From JAEUIX01 sp046156035 (GTDB lineage: Bacteria; Planctomycetota; Phycisphaerae; Phycisphaerales; UBA1924), in the NCBI GenBank assembly GCA_046156035.1, contig JBJXEW010000051.1, forward strand, positions 1 through 14,373: a stretch of DNA of 14,373 bases, given 5' to 3'. The translations under genes were made by a program, and so were the position numbers. The notes under the pieces were generated by a model. The model saw nothing but the letters and a program-made list of their open reading frames with translations. It had not been told where the DNA came from and made no database searches. Below are positions 5,672 to 13,217 of this stretch, piece by piece; position 1 is the first letter of the stretch; every line of letters starts with the position of its first letter.

Positions 5672-6163
5672 TCACTTCACCGCGGCAACCGGCCAGAACT
5701 CTTCGCGCACGATCTTGCCGCCCTTCACCGTGTAGCAACCGATCTCCGTCATGCGCGTCTCCACGCCCGTGGCCTTCTCCCGCACGTGGGCCTCGAACTT
5801 CACCGCAAAGCCCGTCGCCCCCGCGTACGGCCCCTCGGCCCGTCCGCCCAGCGGCTCAAACATGCTGTACCACCACGCGTTCTTCCCCTCGCAGGCCTTG
5901 CGCCCGCGCCACACCTGCCCATCGCCCTCGACAGACTCGATCTTGTCACTCCACCACTTCTTGCACGGCGCATCCCACTTGCCGGCGTTGAAGAGCGCGA
6001 CCAGGTCGGTGCCGATCTGCAAGGGGCTCGCTCCCGCGCCGCTGGTGAGTTTTGCGGGCATCTTGGGCGCACCCTTCGCACCACCGCCCTTGCGCTTGGC
6101 CTTGCCCTTGGTCTTGGTGACTGCCTTCGCCTTGCCCTTTTTCTTCTTCGCGCCCTTGGCCAT
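5672..6163 (-). CDS. SnoaL-like (NTF2-fold) protein with Lys-rich N-terminal tail
   Basis: The protein has 163 residues. Residues 1-37 are a Lys/Ala/Gly-rich basic tail with no signal-peptide pattern. From about residue 46 the sequence resembles the SnoaL-like/NTF2 superfamily: a helix with IGTDLVALFNAGKWD, an Asp/Trp-rich middle, and a strand pair ending ETRMTEIGCYTVKGGKIVREEFW, typical of the family's last strands. The family includes isomerases, cyclases and binding proteins, so the activity cannot be named. The tail may bind nucleic acid or other polyanions (inference). It has a good Shine-Dalgarno, unlike most genes here. It lies 140 bp after tpiA on the same strand, with repeats between them. 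Confidence 0.75.
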   Translation of the reverse strand: MAKGAKKKKGKAKAVTKTKGKAKRKGGGAKGAPKMPAKLTSGAGASPLQIGTDLVALFNAGKWDAPCKKWWSDKIESVEGDGQVWRGRKACEGKNAWWYSMFEPLGGRAEGPYAGATGFAVKFEAHVREKATGVETRMTEIGCYTVKGGKIVREEFWPVAAVK

Positions 6164-6168
6164 GCCTG

Positions 6169-6174
6169 CTCCCT
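6169..6174 (-). promoter_or_regulatory. Shine-Dalgarno AGGGAG for the SnoaL-like gene
   Basis: AGGGAG on the minus strand stands 5 nt before the ATG at 6163. It is the clearest Shine-Dalgarno in the window and fixes this start. Confidence 0.6.
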
Positions 6175-6262
6175 TTCTTGCCTTCTTGCCTTCGTGCCTT
6201 CTTTGTGCCTTCTTCGTGCCTTCGTGCCTTGGGTACCCCCACTCTCCGAGTGGGGCCTCTTG
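6175..6262. repeat. TGCCTTC-type low-complexity tract plus one GGGTACCCCC repeat
   Basis: From 6175 to 6230 the plus strand repeats TTGCCTTC/GTGCCTTC words. It continues into a GGGTACCCCC unit from 6228, with the CCCACTC-TCC-GAGTGGG hairpin at 6238-6254. The same pairing of GTGCC words and hairpin repeat occurs near 12150 and 8210. Confidence 0.75.
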
Positions 6263-6303
6263 CCTCTCTGCCTCGTTCTTCGCTCTCCGCTCTCCGCCCG
6301 CGG

Positions 6304-7080
6304 CTAACGGCTCGCGGCTGCTCGCACAATCGCCACAAACTCCTCCGCCTTCAAACTCGCTCCCCCGATCAGCCCCCCATCCACATCCGGCATCGCAAAC
6401 AGCCCCGCGGCGTTCGCCCCCGTCACACTCCCGCCATACTGAATCCGGATCGCCTCACCCGCTCCCTTTCCATACAACGCCCCCACCACCCCGCGGATAT
6501 GCGCGTGCGCATCCTGCGCATCCTCGGGCGTCGCCGTCTTCCCCGTGCCGATCGCCCACACCGGCTCGTACGCGATCGTGATCTTCGCCAGTTGCTCGGC
6601 GCTCACATCGCGCAGGCCGCGCTCCACCTGCCGCTCGTTGTTGGTGTTGGTCTCGCCCTCATCGCGCTGGTGCAGCGTCTCGCCCACGCACAAGGTCGCG
6701 TGCAGCCCCGCATCAAGGGCCGTCCGCAACTTCGCGTTCACCATGTCGTCGCCCTCGTGCATCACATGCCGGCGCTCGCTGTGCCCGCACAGCACCGTCG
6801 TGCACCCCACATCACGCAGCATCAAGGGCGACACCTCCCCCGTGAACGCGCCCTTCTGCGCGTGATACACATCCTGCCCGCCCAGCCGCACGGCCGACCC
6901 GGCGATCGCCTCACCCACCGCCGCCAGATACACAAACGGCGGGAAGACCACCACCTCCACACCCCCACCCCCGCCGCTCCCCACCGCCGCGGCCACCGCC
7001 CGCGCCAGCGCCACCGCCCCCGCGCGATCGGTGTTCATCTTCCAGTTCCCGCCAACGGTCGGTGTGCGTGCGTGAGCCAT
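6304..7080 (-). CDS. tpiA: Triosephosphate isomerase
   Basis: This 258-residue enzyme interconverts dihydroxyacetone phosphate and glyceraldehyde 3-phosphate in glycolysis and gluconeogenesis, in the cytoplasm as a dimer. All key parts are present: GGNWKMN with N12 and K14, the electrophile H100 in CGHSERR, the base E172 in AYEPVWAIGTGKTAT with the flexible loop right after it, and the phosphate-binding GGSVTGANA near the end. The length is normal. The ATG at 7080 gives the canonical N-terminus; the frame stays open upstream to about 7473, but that part resembles no protein and includes a translated repeat. TATGCT 8 nt before the ATG suggests a leaderless start. Neighbouring glycolytic genes (gap, pgk) and secG are absent from the window. 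Confidence 0.97.
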   Translation of the reverse strand: MAHARTPTVGGNWKMNTDRAGAVALARAVAAAVGSGGGGGVEVVVFPPFVYLAAVGEAIAGSAVRLGGQDVYHAQKGAFTGEVSPLMLRDVGCTTVLCGHSERRHVMHEGDDMVNAKLRTALDAGLHATLCVGETLHQRDEGETNTNNERQVERGLRDVSAEQLAKITIAYEPVWAIGTGKTATPEDAQDAHAHIRGVVGALYGKGAGEAIRIQYGGSVTGANAAGLFAMPDVDGGLIGGASLKAEEFVAIVRAAASR

Positions 7081-7088
7081 GTGCCGTG

Positions 7089-7094
7089 AGCATA
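7089..7094 (-). promoter_or_regulatory. Putative -10 box (TATGCT) of tpiA
   Basis: TATGCT on the minus strand ends 8 nt before the tpiA ATG. A TTGGCA lies further upstream, but at only 13 bp spacing. Confidence 0.4.
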
Positions 7095-7116
7095 GTGCCG
7101 TGCCCCATGCCAAAGG

Positions 7117-7138
7117 TGGGGCGGACGTCCCGTCCGCC
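7117..7138. repeat. GGCGGACG-TCC-CGTCCGCC hairpin repeat upstream of tpiA
   Basis: This copy is identical to the core at 5627 and 8120 and sits 37 bp upstream of the tpiA start. In the rest of the gap between the divergent genes (7139-7499) I see no gene, RNA or clear promoter, only GC-rich sequence. Confidence 0.9.
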
Positions 7139-7499
7139 TCGCGCACGCCCTCGCCCGCCCCTGCAACCGCACCGCCCCCGCCAACGGATAGTCCCTTGCC
7201 GGCGCGGCTCACGCGCCCGGCGTTCATGTCGGGGGGTCCATCACATCCTGTCGTCCTCTTCACCGCTCCAAGCGCCGGGCGATAACCCCGCGCTGGGTCC
7301 CAAATGCCGCGCCGGTCATGCGGCTCAGGTGGATTCACCGGCCCAACCCACGCGGGTCGCGCGGGCCGTCTCGGGGGCATCGGCCAACTGGTGAAGCGCG
7401 CTTCCCCCGCGGCCGATCTCTCCCCCGTCGTACAAACCGCCGACCTTCGCCGCGGACCGCACCACGCCCGCACGAACCGGCCGCAAACGGGGCACGCAC

Positions 7500-8099
7500 A
7501 TGAACAACCAGGCCGTTGCCAGCGCGAGATGGTCCGACAAAAAAATCTTCACCACCGGCGAGGCCGCCGAGGTCTGCAAGGTCAGCCAGCAGACCATCAT
7601 CCGCTGCTTTGACGCCGGCCGCCTCGGCGGCTTCCGCGTGCCCGGCAGCAAGTTCCGCCGCATCCCCAGGGCCGAACTCATCAAGTTCATGATGGACAAC
7701 GAGATCCCCATCGCCCCCCTCGAAAACGGGCCGCGCCGCGTCCTCGTGGTCGACGACGACCGCCAGATCCTCGAGGTCTTCACCGACCTCCTCGGCCGCG
7801 ACCCGCGCTTCCAACTCCAGACCGCTGGCACCGGCTACGACGCCGGCGTCCTCGTCGAGAGTTTCAAGCCCCACATGGTTGTGCTCGACTACATGCTCCC
7901 CGACATCAACGGCAACCACGTCTGCAAGCGCATCCGCGAGGCCGAGAACACCCGCGACACCAAGGTCATCGTCGTCTCCGGCGTCGTCAACCAGGCCGAG
8001 ATCGACACCCTCATGAAGGCCGGCGCCGACGAGTTCGTCAAAAAGCCCTTCAACGTCCAGCACCTCATGAGCCGCATCTCCAGCCTCCTAGGGGTGTGA
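7500..8099 (+). CDS. Response regulator with N-terminal excisionase-type HTH and C-terminal receiver domain
   Basis: This 199-residue protein has a MerR/excisionase-like helix-turn-helix at about 16-62 (FTTGEAAEVCKVSQQTIIRC, then a wing with GGFRVPGSKFRRIP) and a receiver domain at about 79-199. The receiver has the acidic group D85-D87, the phospho-acceptor D130 in VVLDYMLPD, S160 and K182 before P183, so it should be phosphorylated. The domain order, DNA-binding first and receiver last, is the reverse of OmpR or NarL types; I recall it as common in Planctomycetota. It probably binds DNA in response to phosphorylation by a kinase, with the HDOD kinase 187 bp downstream as a candidate partner. 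The ATG at 7500 has neither a good Shine-Dalgarno nor a TAnnnT box close by. Confidence 0.92.
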   Translation: MNNQAVASARWSDKKIFTTGEAAEVCKVSQQTIIRCFDAGRLGGFRVPGSKFRRIPRAELIKFMMDNEIPIAPLENGPRRVLVVDDDRQILEVFTDLLGRDPRFQLQTAGTGYDAGVLVESFKPHMVVLDYMLPDINGNHVCKRIREAENTRDTKVIVVSGVVNQAEIDTLMKAGADEFVKKPFNVQHLMSRISSLLGV

Positions 8100-8119
8100 T
8101 CGCTCGGTGGGGTGTTCAG

Positions 8120-8280
8120 TGGGGCGGACGTCCCGTCCGCCGTTGCGGCTTGGTGGGGCGCACGTCCCGTCCGCCTCGTGCCACCGACTTCGGCTCGGCG
8201 AAGTCGGTGCTGCCTTGCCTCCGTGCCTTCTTCCTGCCTTCCCCAGTGCCCAGTGCCCAGTGCCCAGTCCCCAGTGCCTC
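8120..8280. repeat. Composite repeat (two GTCCGCC units, stem) and CCCAGTG tandem tract
   Basis: Hairpin units lie at 8120-8141 and 8154-8175 (the second has one arm mismatch). ACCGACTT (8183-8190) then pairs with AAGTCGGT (8201-8208). Next come GTGCCTTC-type words, and CCCAGTG is tandemly repeated at about 8241-8275. This parallels the composite at 2133-2229 and fills the gap before the kinase. Confidence 0.85.
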
Positions 8281-8285
8281 CCCCC

Positions 8286-10655
8286 GTGCCCCACATCGAA
8301 ACCATCCTGCGCCACGTCGACGAACTCCCCACGCTCGCACCCGTCGCCGCGCGCCTCCTCGCCCTCTCCAGCGCAGACGACGCCGACTTCGACGAGATCA
8401 TCCGCCTCATCGAGGCCGACCCCACACTCACCGGCCGCCTCCTCTCCCTCTGCCGCCGCGCTGGCACCGGCGCGGCACAGCCCGTCTCCACCGTCCGCCG
8501 CGCCGTCGTCCTCCTGGGCCTCGAAGCCCTTCAGGCTGCCATCCTCTCCGTCCAGGTCGTTGAACTCATGCGCCGCCCCCCCGGCAGCGAGCAGCAGGGC
8601 CAGCAGCCCGGCCCCCTCGCCGAGGGCTTCAACGCCGAAGGGTTCTGGCGCCACGCACTCGCCGTCGCCTGCGCCGCCGAACTCCTCGCCCAGCACCACC
8701 GCGAACTCAAGATCAACCCCGGCGAGGCCTTCACCGCCGGCCTCCTCCACGACATCGGCAAACTCGCCCTCGCCTGGGTCCTGCCGCGCTCCTACCCCGG
8801 CGTGCTCGCCCTCGCCGCCGCGCGCCGCTCCGATCTCGCCCCGATCGAAACCGACCTCCTCGGCATCGACCACCACATCGTCGGCAAGCGCCTGGCAGAG
8901 CACTGGGGCCTCCCCCACACACTCCTCGACCCCATCTGGCTCCACGCCGCCGACGACGCCTCCATCGCCTCCGTCAAACGCCCCGACCTCGTCCACCTCG
9001 TCGCCGCCGCCAACACGCTCGCGCGCACCCTGCACATCGGCTGGTCCGGCTCCTGCGGCCCGCTGCCCGATCGCGCCCTCCTCCTCGCCGCCGCCAAACT
9101 CAACCCCGCGCGCGTCGCCGACGTCGAGGCCCTCCTCCACGCCGCCGTCGCCCAGCGCTGCTCCGACCTGGGCCTGGGCGAACACTCCGGCCCCGCCCTC
9201 GTCATCGAGTCCATCGCCGCCGCCAACAGCCGCCTCGCCCAACTCCACCGCGCCGCCGCCGCCCGCTCCGCCTCCGCTGATCTGCACGCCCGCGTCCTCG
9301 CCGGTGTCGCCTCCTTCGCCGAAACCTTCGCCGCAGGCCCAGATGAAGTCCTCACACGCCTCGCCGCCGCCCTCGAATCCATCGCGGGCACCGGCGAACT
9401 CCTCGCCATCCACCAGCCCCGCGCCGATGCCCCTTGGACGCTCACGCGCATCGGCCAGGCCGGCCGCACCATCGCCTCCGCAACGCTCGCCGCGCCCTGC
9501 CCCGAACTCCGCACACTCGCCACCAACGGCTCACTCGGCGACGCGGCCACACTCGCCGGTTTCCTCACCGCCCACCTCCCCCCCGCCCTCGCCGACATCA
9601 ACATCCGCGCCCTCCGCCCCCTCTGGCTCGCCGCGCCGGGAATCGGCGCACTCCTCCTGCACGACCGCCCGCTCCCGCAACCACCCCCCGGCCACACCGG
9701 TGCAGACGGCCACACCCTCCTCGCCCCCCTCGTGGCCGTCGCCTCCGCCGCGCTCCTGGCCTCCTCGCACGCAGAAGGTGCCCGCCGCCTCGGCGAGCGC
9801 CTCGCCGCCGCCAACGCCGAACTCGCCCGTGCTCAATCCGCCCGCTCGCAGCGCGAGTCCATGGCCCGCCTCGGCGAACTCACCGCCGGCGCGGCACACG
9901 AGATGAACAACCCGCTCACCGTCATCAGCGCCAAGGCCCAGGCCCTCCTCGCCCGCCTCAGCCTCAACAAAGACCGTGACGATGCCACCGCCATCGCCCA
10001 GGCCTCGCACGCGCTGAGCGACCTGGTCAGCAAACTCCACCTCCTCGCCAAGCCCCCGCTGCCCGCCCCCGCCCCCTGCCGCCTCAGCGATTGTCTGGCC
10101 GAGGCGGTTCGCCTCGGCCGCGCCGGCGCCAGCATCACCCCGCGCCCGCAGATGCGCTCCGGCTCGCGCAACGGCGCACCCGCGAGCAAGGCCACAGCCG
10201 ACGTCAGCATCGTGGTGCGCCCGCCCGGAGCAGAACTGCGCACCGACAGCGCGCTCCTCGCCCGGGCCCTGGCCGAGGTCATCGCCAACGCCCTCGAAGC
10301 CCCCCCCGCGCCCGGCCACGCCCCCGCCGGCGTGCGCGTGCAGGCATCGCTCGAATCCGAGCGCGTCGTCATCACCGTCACCGACGGCGGCGCGGGCCTC
10401 AGCACGCTCGCCCTCCGCCACGCCTTCGATCCCTTCTTCTCCGAAAAGGCCGCCGGCCGCCAGACCGGCCTGGGCCTGCCCATCTGCCGCGCCCTCGTCC
10501 ACGCGCTCGGGGGTGACATTTCCCTCGCACGCAGCGACAAGGGCGGATGCTGCGCAGAACTCCTCCTGCCCCTCGCACACGGGCCCGCCGCCGCCCCCGC
10601 CAACGCGCAACCCCTGCCGATCCCGGCTCTTCAGGCGCGCTCTCGGGCCGCCTGA
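8286..10655 (+). CDS. Soluble histidine kinase with N-terminal HDOD domain
   Basis: This 789-residue protein has no membrane segment or signal peptide. An HDOD domain covers about 1-270 (DELPTLAPVAARLLAL at the start, AGLLHDIGKLAL with H155-D156). A GAF-like sensory region probably follows (about 330-505), then a short coiled coil leading into the dimerisation helix. The phospho-acceptor is H538 in HEMNNPL. The ATPase domain has N668 in the N box, D700 in TDGGAGLS and G728 in TGLGLPICRALV. It should autophosphorylate in response to a cytoplasmic signal. I chose GTG at 8286 because homology-like sequence starts there and the sequence upstream is repeat; this start is uncertain and lacks a Shine-Dalgarno. 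The gene stands between two receiver-bearing genes on the same strand, its likely partners. HDOD plus kinase suggests a stress or cell-state input, but no specific signal can be read. Confidence 0.9.
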   Translation: MPHIETILRHVDELPTLAPVAARLLALSSADDADFDEIIRLIEADPTLTGRLLSLCRRAGTGAAQPVSTVRRAVVLLGLEALQAAILSVQVVELMRRPPGSEQQGQQPGPLAEGFNAEGFWRHALAVACAAELLAQHHRELKINPGEAFTAGLLHDIGKLALAWVLPRSYPGVLALAAARRSDLAPIETDLLGIDHHIVGKRLAEHWGLPHTLLDPIWLHAADDASIASVKRPDLVHLVAAANTLARTLHIGWSGSCGPLPDRALLLAAAKLNPARVADVEALLHAAVAQRCSDLGLGEHSGPALVIESIAAANSRLAQLHRAAAARSASADLHARVLAGVASFAETFAAGPDEVLTRLAAALESIAGTGELLAIHQPRADAPWTLTRIGQAGRTIASATLAAPCPELRTLATNGSLGDAATLAGFLTAHLPPALADINIRALRPLWLAAPGIGALLLHDRPLPQPPPGHTGADGHTLLAPLVAVASAALLASSHAEGARRLGERLAAANAELARAQSARSQRESMARLGELTAGAAHEMNNPLTVISAKAQALLARLSLNKDRDDATAIAQASHALSDLVSKLHLLAKPPLPAPAPCRLSDCLAEAVRLGRAGASITPRPQMRSGSRNGAPASKATADVSIVVRPPGAELRTDSALLARALAEVIANALEAPPAPGHAPAGVRVQASLESERVVITVTDGGAGLSTLALRHAFDPFFSEKAAGRQTGLGLPICRALVHALGGDISLARSDKGGCCAELLLPLAHGPAAAPANAQPLPIPALQARSRAA

Positions 10656-10788
10656 TAAGCCGCACTCAACCTCCCCCGCCCATTCAACCCGGCACCCGCG
10701 CGGGCCCCGGAACTTGATGTGGCCCTGCGCTGAACCCGCACCCCCCGTGTGTCGATGCCGGATGCACCGCGGCCTCACCGCGGCCACC

Positions 10789-11940
10789 ATGCCCGCCAAG
10801 AACCGCAAACCCGAGCCCACCAAAGCCACGCCCGCCGGCCTGCACGCCGGCGCGCCCATGGTGCTCGTCGTCTCCGCCTGCCCCCTCCGCCGCGAATCTC
10901 TCGCCCGCGCCATGCTCGCAGACAACCTCCCCTGCTCCCTCACCGATTCCATCGACGCCGCCGTCGTGATTCTCGGCCCGAACCGCGCCGCCGCGGCAGG
11001 GCCTTACGAAGCCGTCCTCGTCGATCTTCCCGCCTGCACGCCCGAGGCCCTCCGCGCCGTCCGCCAGTTCGGCGCACGCCGCGTCGCCGCCGTCCTCGTC
11101 TGCCCCACCGTCAGTTTCGACGACGCCGTCGCCGCCATGCGCGCCGGCGCGGCAGACGTCGTGAACGCGTCGATCAAGCCCAAAGACCTCGGCAAGCGCG
11201 TCCGCTCCGCCGTGGCCCAGGCCCGTGCCGCGCAGCCGCCCCGCGATCCATCCAGGGAGCCCGCCATGCCCCGCCACCGCGAACCCGACGCCGACGAACC
11301 CACGCCCGCCGCACGCCCCCGCACCGGCAAAGGGGCCGCGCCGGTGCAGGTGCCGCTCTCGGCTCTCTGCGAACAGTTCCAGACCGTCATCCGCGCCGAA
11401 CTCGATGTGGAAACCCTCCTGCGCCAGGTCCTCGAGTTCATCCTCGCCCACTTCGGCCCCACCAACGCCGCCGTCTTCCTCCCCGGCACCACCGGCGACT
11501 ACTCCCTCGGCGCCTACGTGAACTACACCTGCCCCAAAGACACCGTCGAGGTCCTCCTCGACCATCTCGCCAACATCGCCGCGCCGCGCCTGGAGCACAC
11601 CACCGGCGTGCTCTACCTGCGCACCCCCCAGCAACTCACCGACCGCCTGGGCGACTCTGCCGACTGGCTCCTCGACCACGGCCTTGTCGGCTTCACCTGC
11701 CGCTCACCCCGCACCGCCGACGACCCGGCCGAGTGCCTCGCCGTCTTCACGCTCTTCCGCGACCGCTCCACACCCTTCGACCCCCGGCAGTTCTCGCTCC
11801 TGCAGGAACTCTCCGAGGTCTTCGGCCGCCAACTCGCCCGCGTCATCCGCATCCACCACCGCCACCTGCCCAAAGACCAGTGGGGCTCGCTGGGCGACCC
11901 CGCCGACGATGCCGACGACCGCGGCGGCATGGCGGCTTGA
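10789..11940 (+). CDS. Receiver-like (degenerate) plus GAF domain protein
   Basis: The 383-residue protein begins with a receiver-like fold (about 22-145). The phospho-acceptor position D79 (VLVDLPACTPEAL) and K130-P131 are kept, but the acidic pair after strand 1 is replaced by S29-A30 in VLVVSACP, so magnesium binding and phosphorylation are doubtful. A charged, Pro-rich linker (about 148-188) leads to a GAF domain (about 193-360) with FQTVIRAELDVETLLRQVLE and DPRQFSLLQELSEVFGRQLA, typical first and last helices. No output domain is visible, so it may act as an adaptor for the kinase encoded 133 bp upstream. An ATG at 10762 in frame is an alternative start. Nothing else is seen in 10656-10788 except a CCGCGG inverted pair. 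Confidence 0.75.
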   Translation: MPAKNRKPEPTKATPAGLHAGAPMVLVVSACPLRRESLARAMLADNLPCSLTDSIDAAVVILGPNRAAAAGPYEAVLVDLPACTPEALRAVRQFGARRVAAVLVCPTVSFDDAVAAMRAGAADVVNASIKPKDLGKRVRSAVAQARAAQPPRDPSREPAMPRHREPDADEPTPAARPRTGKGAAPVQVPLSALCEQFQTVIRAELDVETLLRQVLEFILAHFGPTNAAVFLPGTTGDYSLGAYVNYTCPKDTVEVLLDHLANIAAPRLEHTTGVLYLRTPQQLTDRLGDSADWLLDHGLVGFTCRSPRTADDPAECLAVFTLFRDRSTPFDPRQFSLLQELSEVFGRQLARVIRIHHRHLPKDQWGSLGDPADDADDRGGMAA

Positions 11941-11942
11941 AG

Positions 11943-11976
11943 CCCCCTCCCAGCGGGAGGGGGTGGGGGGTGGGCG
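11943..11976. repeat. CCCCCTCCC hairpin repeat after the GAF gene
   Basis: CCCCCTCCC (11943-11951), AGC, then GGGAGGGGG (11955-11963) is followed by the same G-rich tail as at 2408 and 14116. It starts 3 bp after the stop codon. Confidence 0.88.
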
Positions 11977-11984
11977 AGTCTGTT

Positions 11985-12153
11985 CTTGGGTACCCCCACT
12001 CTCCGAGTGGGTGGTTCTTGCCTTGGGTACCCCCACTCTCCGAGTGGGTGGTTCTTGCCTTGGGTACCCCCACTCTCCGAGTGGGTGGTTCTTGCCTTGG
12101 GTACCCCCACTCTCCGAGTGGGTGGTTCTTGCCTTGGGCACCCCCACTCTCCG
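11985..12153. repeat. Tandem array of a 37-bp palindromic repeat (four perfect units and one partial)
   Basis: Units begin at 11985, 12022, 12059 and 12096, an exact 37-bp period with no sequence difference, and a truncated unit starts at 12133. Each unit holds GGGTACCCCC and the CCCACTC-TCC-GAGTGGG hairpin. Single or partial copies occur at 4175, 6228 and 14141. There are no spacers, so it is not CRISPR. GTGCCTTC-type words follow to about 12190. Confidence 0.95.
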
Positions 12154-12222
12154 CCTTCGTGCCTTCCCCGTGCCTCCGTGCCTTCTGCATTCCCACGCGC
12201 CGCATCGCCGCGCGCCGCTTGG

Positions 12223-12228
12223 TAGAAT
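12223..12228 (+). promoter_or_regulatory. Putative -10 box (TAGAAT) of the AsmA-like gene
   Basis: TAGAAT, one base from consensus TATAAT, ends 6 nt before the ATG at 12235. It is the best -10 match in the window and would give a leaderless mRNA. No clear -35 is seen. Confidence 0.5.
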
Positions 12229-12234
12229 GCGCGC

Positions 12235-13185
12235 ATGAGCGCCAAGACACCCTTCAAACTCCTCGCCGCGTTCGTGGTCCTCGTGGTGGCCATCGTCGCC
12301 GTGCTCTTCACCGGCCTGCTCTACATCAACACCCTGGTCGTCAAGGGCGTGGAGCGTGGCGGCACCTACGCGCTGGGCACCGGCGTCCACCTCCGCAACA
12401 CCGACATCCGCCTCTTCGCCGGCACCATGGCCCTCAAGGGCTTCCGCATCGACAACCCCAAGGGCTACGCCAAGCCCAGTTTCTTCTTCCTTGACACCGC
12501 CTCCACCGCCATCACCCTGTCCACGCTCAACCAGCCGGTCATCGAGGTGCCCTCGCTGCGGCTCGAAAAGATCGTCGTCGTCATCGAGAGGAAAGACGGC
12601 AAGGCCAACTACCAGGTCATGCTCGACCACCTCGCCTCCGTCACCAACTCCGGCGGCAAGACCACACCCGCTCCCTCGGGCAAGAGCGAGAAGCGCCTCA
12701 TCATCAAGGACCTCCTCATCACCAACGTCAACGTCGAGGCCGAACTCTTCGATGCCCCCGGCCCCCTCGGCGAGATCGTCAAAGGCGTCTCCACCGTCAA
12801 GGTGCCCACGATCAAAGAAATCCGCCTCCAGAACGTCGGCAGAACCGGCACCGGCATCGCCGACTCGGGCGTCACGCCCGGCGAACTCTGCGCCATCATC
12901 GTCCGCGCTGTGCTCGGTGCAGCCGCCGATGCTGGCGGAGGCATCCTCCCCGCCGACCTGGTCAACGACCTGCAAGGCAGCCTCGCCAAGATCGGCAACC
13001 TCTCCGAACTGGGCATCACCGTCACCGGCGGCCTCGATGGCGCCGCCAAGGCCGCCACCGAACAGGCCACCAAGGCCGTGCAAGACACACTCAAAGACGC
13101 CGAGAAGAAGGTGATGGACGGCCTGGGCAAGGGTCTGGGCGATCTTCTCCCCGGCGCCAAGAAGCCAGAGCCCAAAAAGCCCTGA
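12235..13185 (+). CDS. Membrane-anchored AsmA-like protein
   Basis: This 316-residue protein has one N-terminal membrane helix (about 7-30) and a large non-cytoplasmic part. Residues of about 50-190 read as alternating beta strands (VHLRNTDIRLFAGTMALKG, then VIEVPSLRLEKIVVVIER and KRLIIKDLLITNVNVEAEL). They resemble the N-terminal repeats of the AsmA/DUF748 group, whose members sit at the inner membrane and are linked to lipid or outer-membrane transport. The C-terminal third is Gly/Ala/Lys-rich with an amphipathic helix and ends in a Lys/Pro tail. It is much shorter than classic AsmA (around 600 residues), so it may be a minimal version. The ATG is fixed by TAGAAT 6 nt upstream. It lies 32 bp before the methyltransferase gene. 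Confidence 0.7.
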   Translation: MSAKTPFKLLAAFVVLVVAIVAVLFTGLLYINTLVVKGVERGGTYALGTGVHLRNTDIRLFAGTMALKGFRIDNPKGYAKPSFFFLDTASTAITLSTLNQPVIEVPSLRLEKIVVVIERKDGKANYQVMLDHLASVTNSGGKTTPAPSGKSEKRLIIKDLLITNVNVEAELFDAPGPLGEIVKGVSTVKVPTIKEIRLQNVGRTGTGIADSGVTPGELCAIIVRAVLGAAADAGGGILPADLVNDLQGSLAKIGNLSELGITVTGGLDGAAKAATEQATKAVQDTLKDAEKKVMDGLGKGLGDLLPGAKKPEPKKP

Positions 13186-13206
13186 ACACGCTCCGAGCCT
13201 GCCGCG

Positions 13207-13212
13207 TACCGT
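13207..13212 (+). promoter_or_regulatory. Putative -10 box (TACCGT) of the SAM methyltransferase gene
   Basis: TACCGT ends 5 nt before the ATG at 13218. The same hexamer precedes the DNA methyltransferase start on the other strand. It is a weak -10 on its own. Confidence 0.3.
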
Positions 13213-13217
13213 CGGCC

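Noticed and set aside
7081..7473. N-terminal extension of triosephosphate isomerase
   Set aside because: The open frame includes a translated repeat and no known domain; the enzyme is full length from 7080.
7139..7499. Possible RNA gene or riboswitch in the divergent gap
   Set aside because: No tRNA, RNase P, tmRNA or known riboswitch signature could be seen, only GC-rich sequence.
8112..8285. Upstream start for the histidine kinase
   Set aside because: This stretch is made of repeats also found in other gaps; HDOD sequence begins just after 8286.
8107..9906. Long Ser/Pro-rich open frame overlapping the HDOD kinase
   Set aside because: It is a shifted frame of the kinase gene with no recognisable domain and composition typical of GC-rich out-of-frame translation.
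11985..12153. Regularly repeated 37-bp units resembling a CRISPR array
   Set aside because: Units abut directly with no spacers, and single copies occur elsewhere in the window.
11986..12225. Small open frame across the 37-bp repeats
   Set aside because: It is only the repeat translated in successive frames, with no gene-like sequence.
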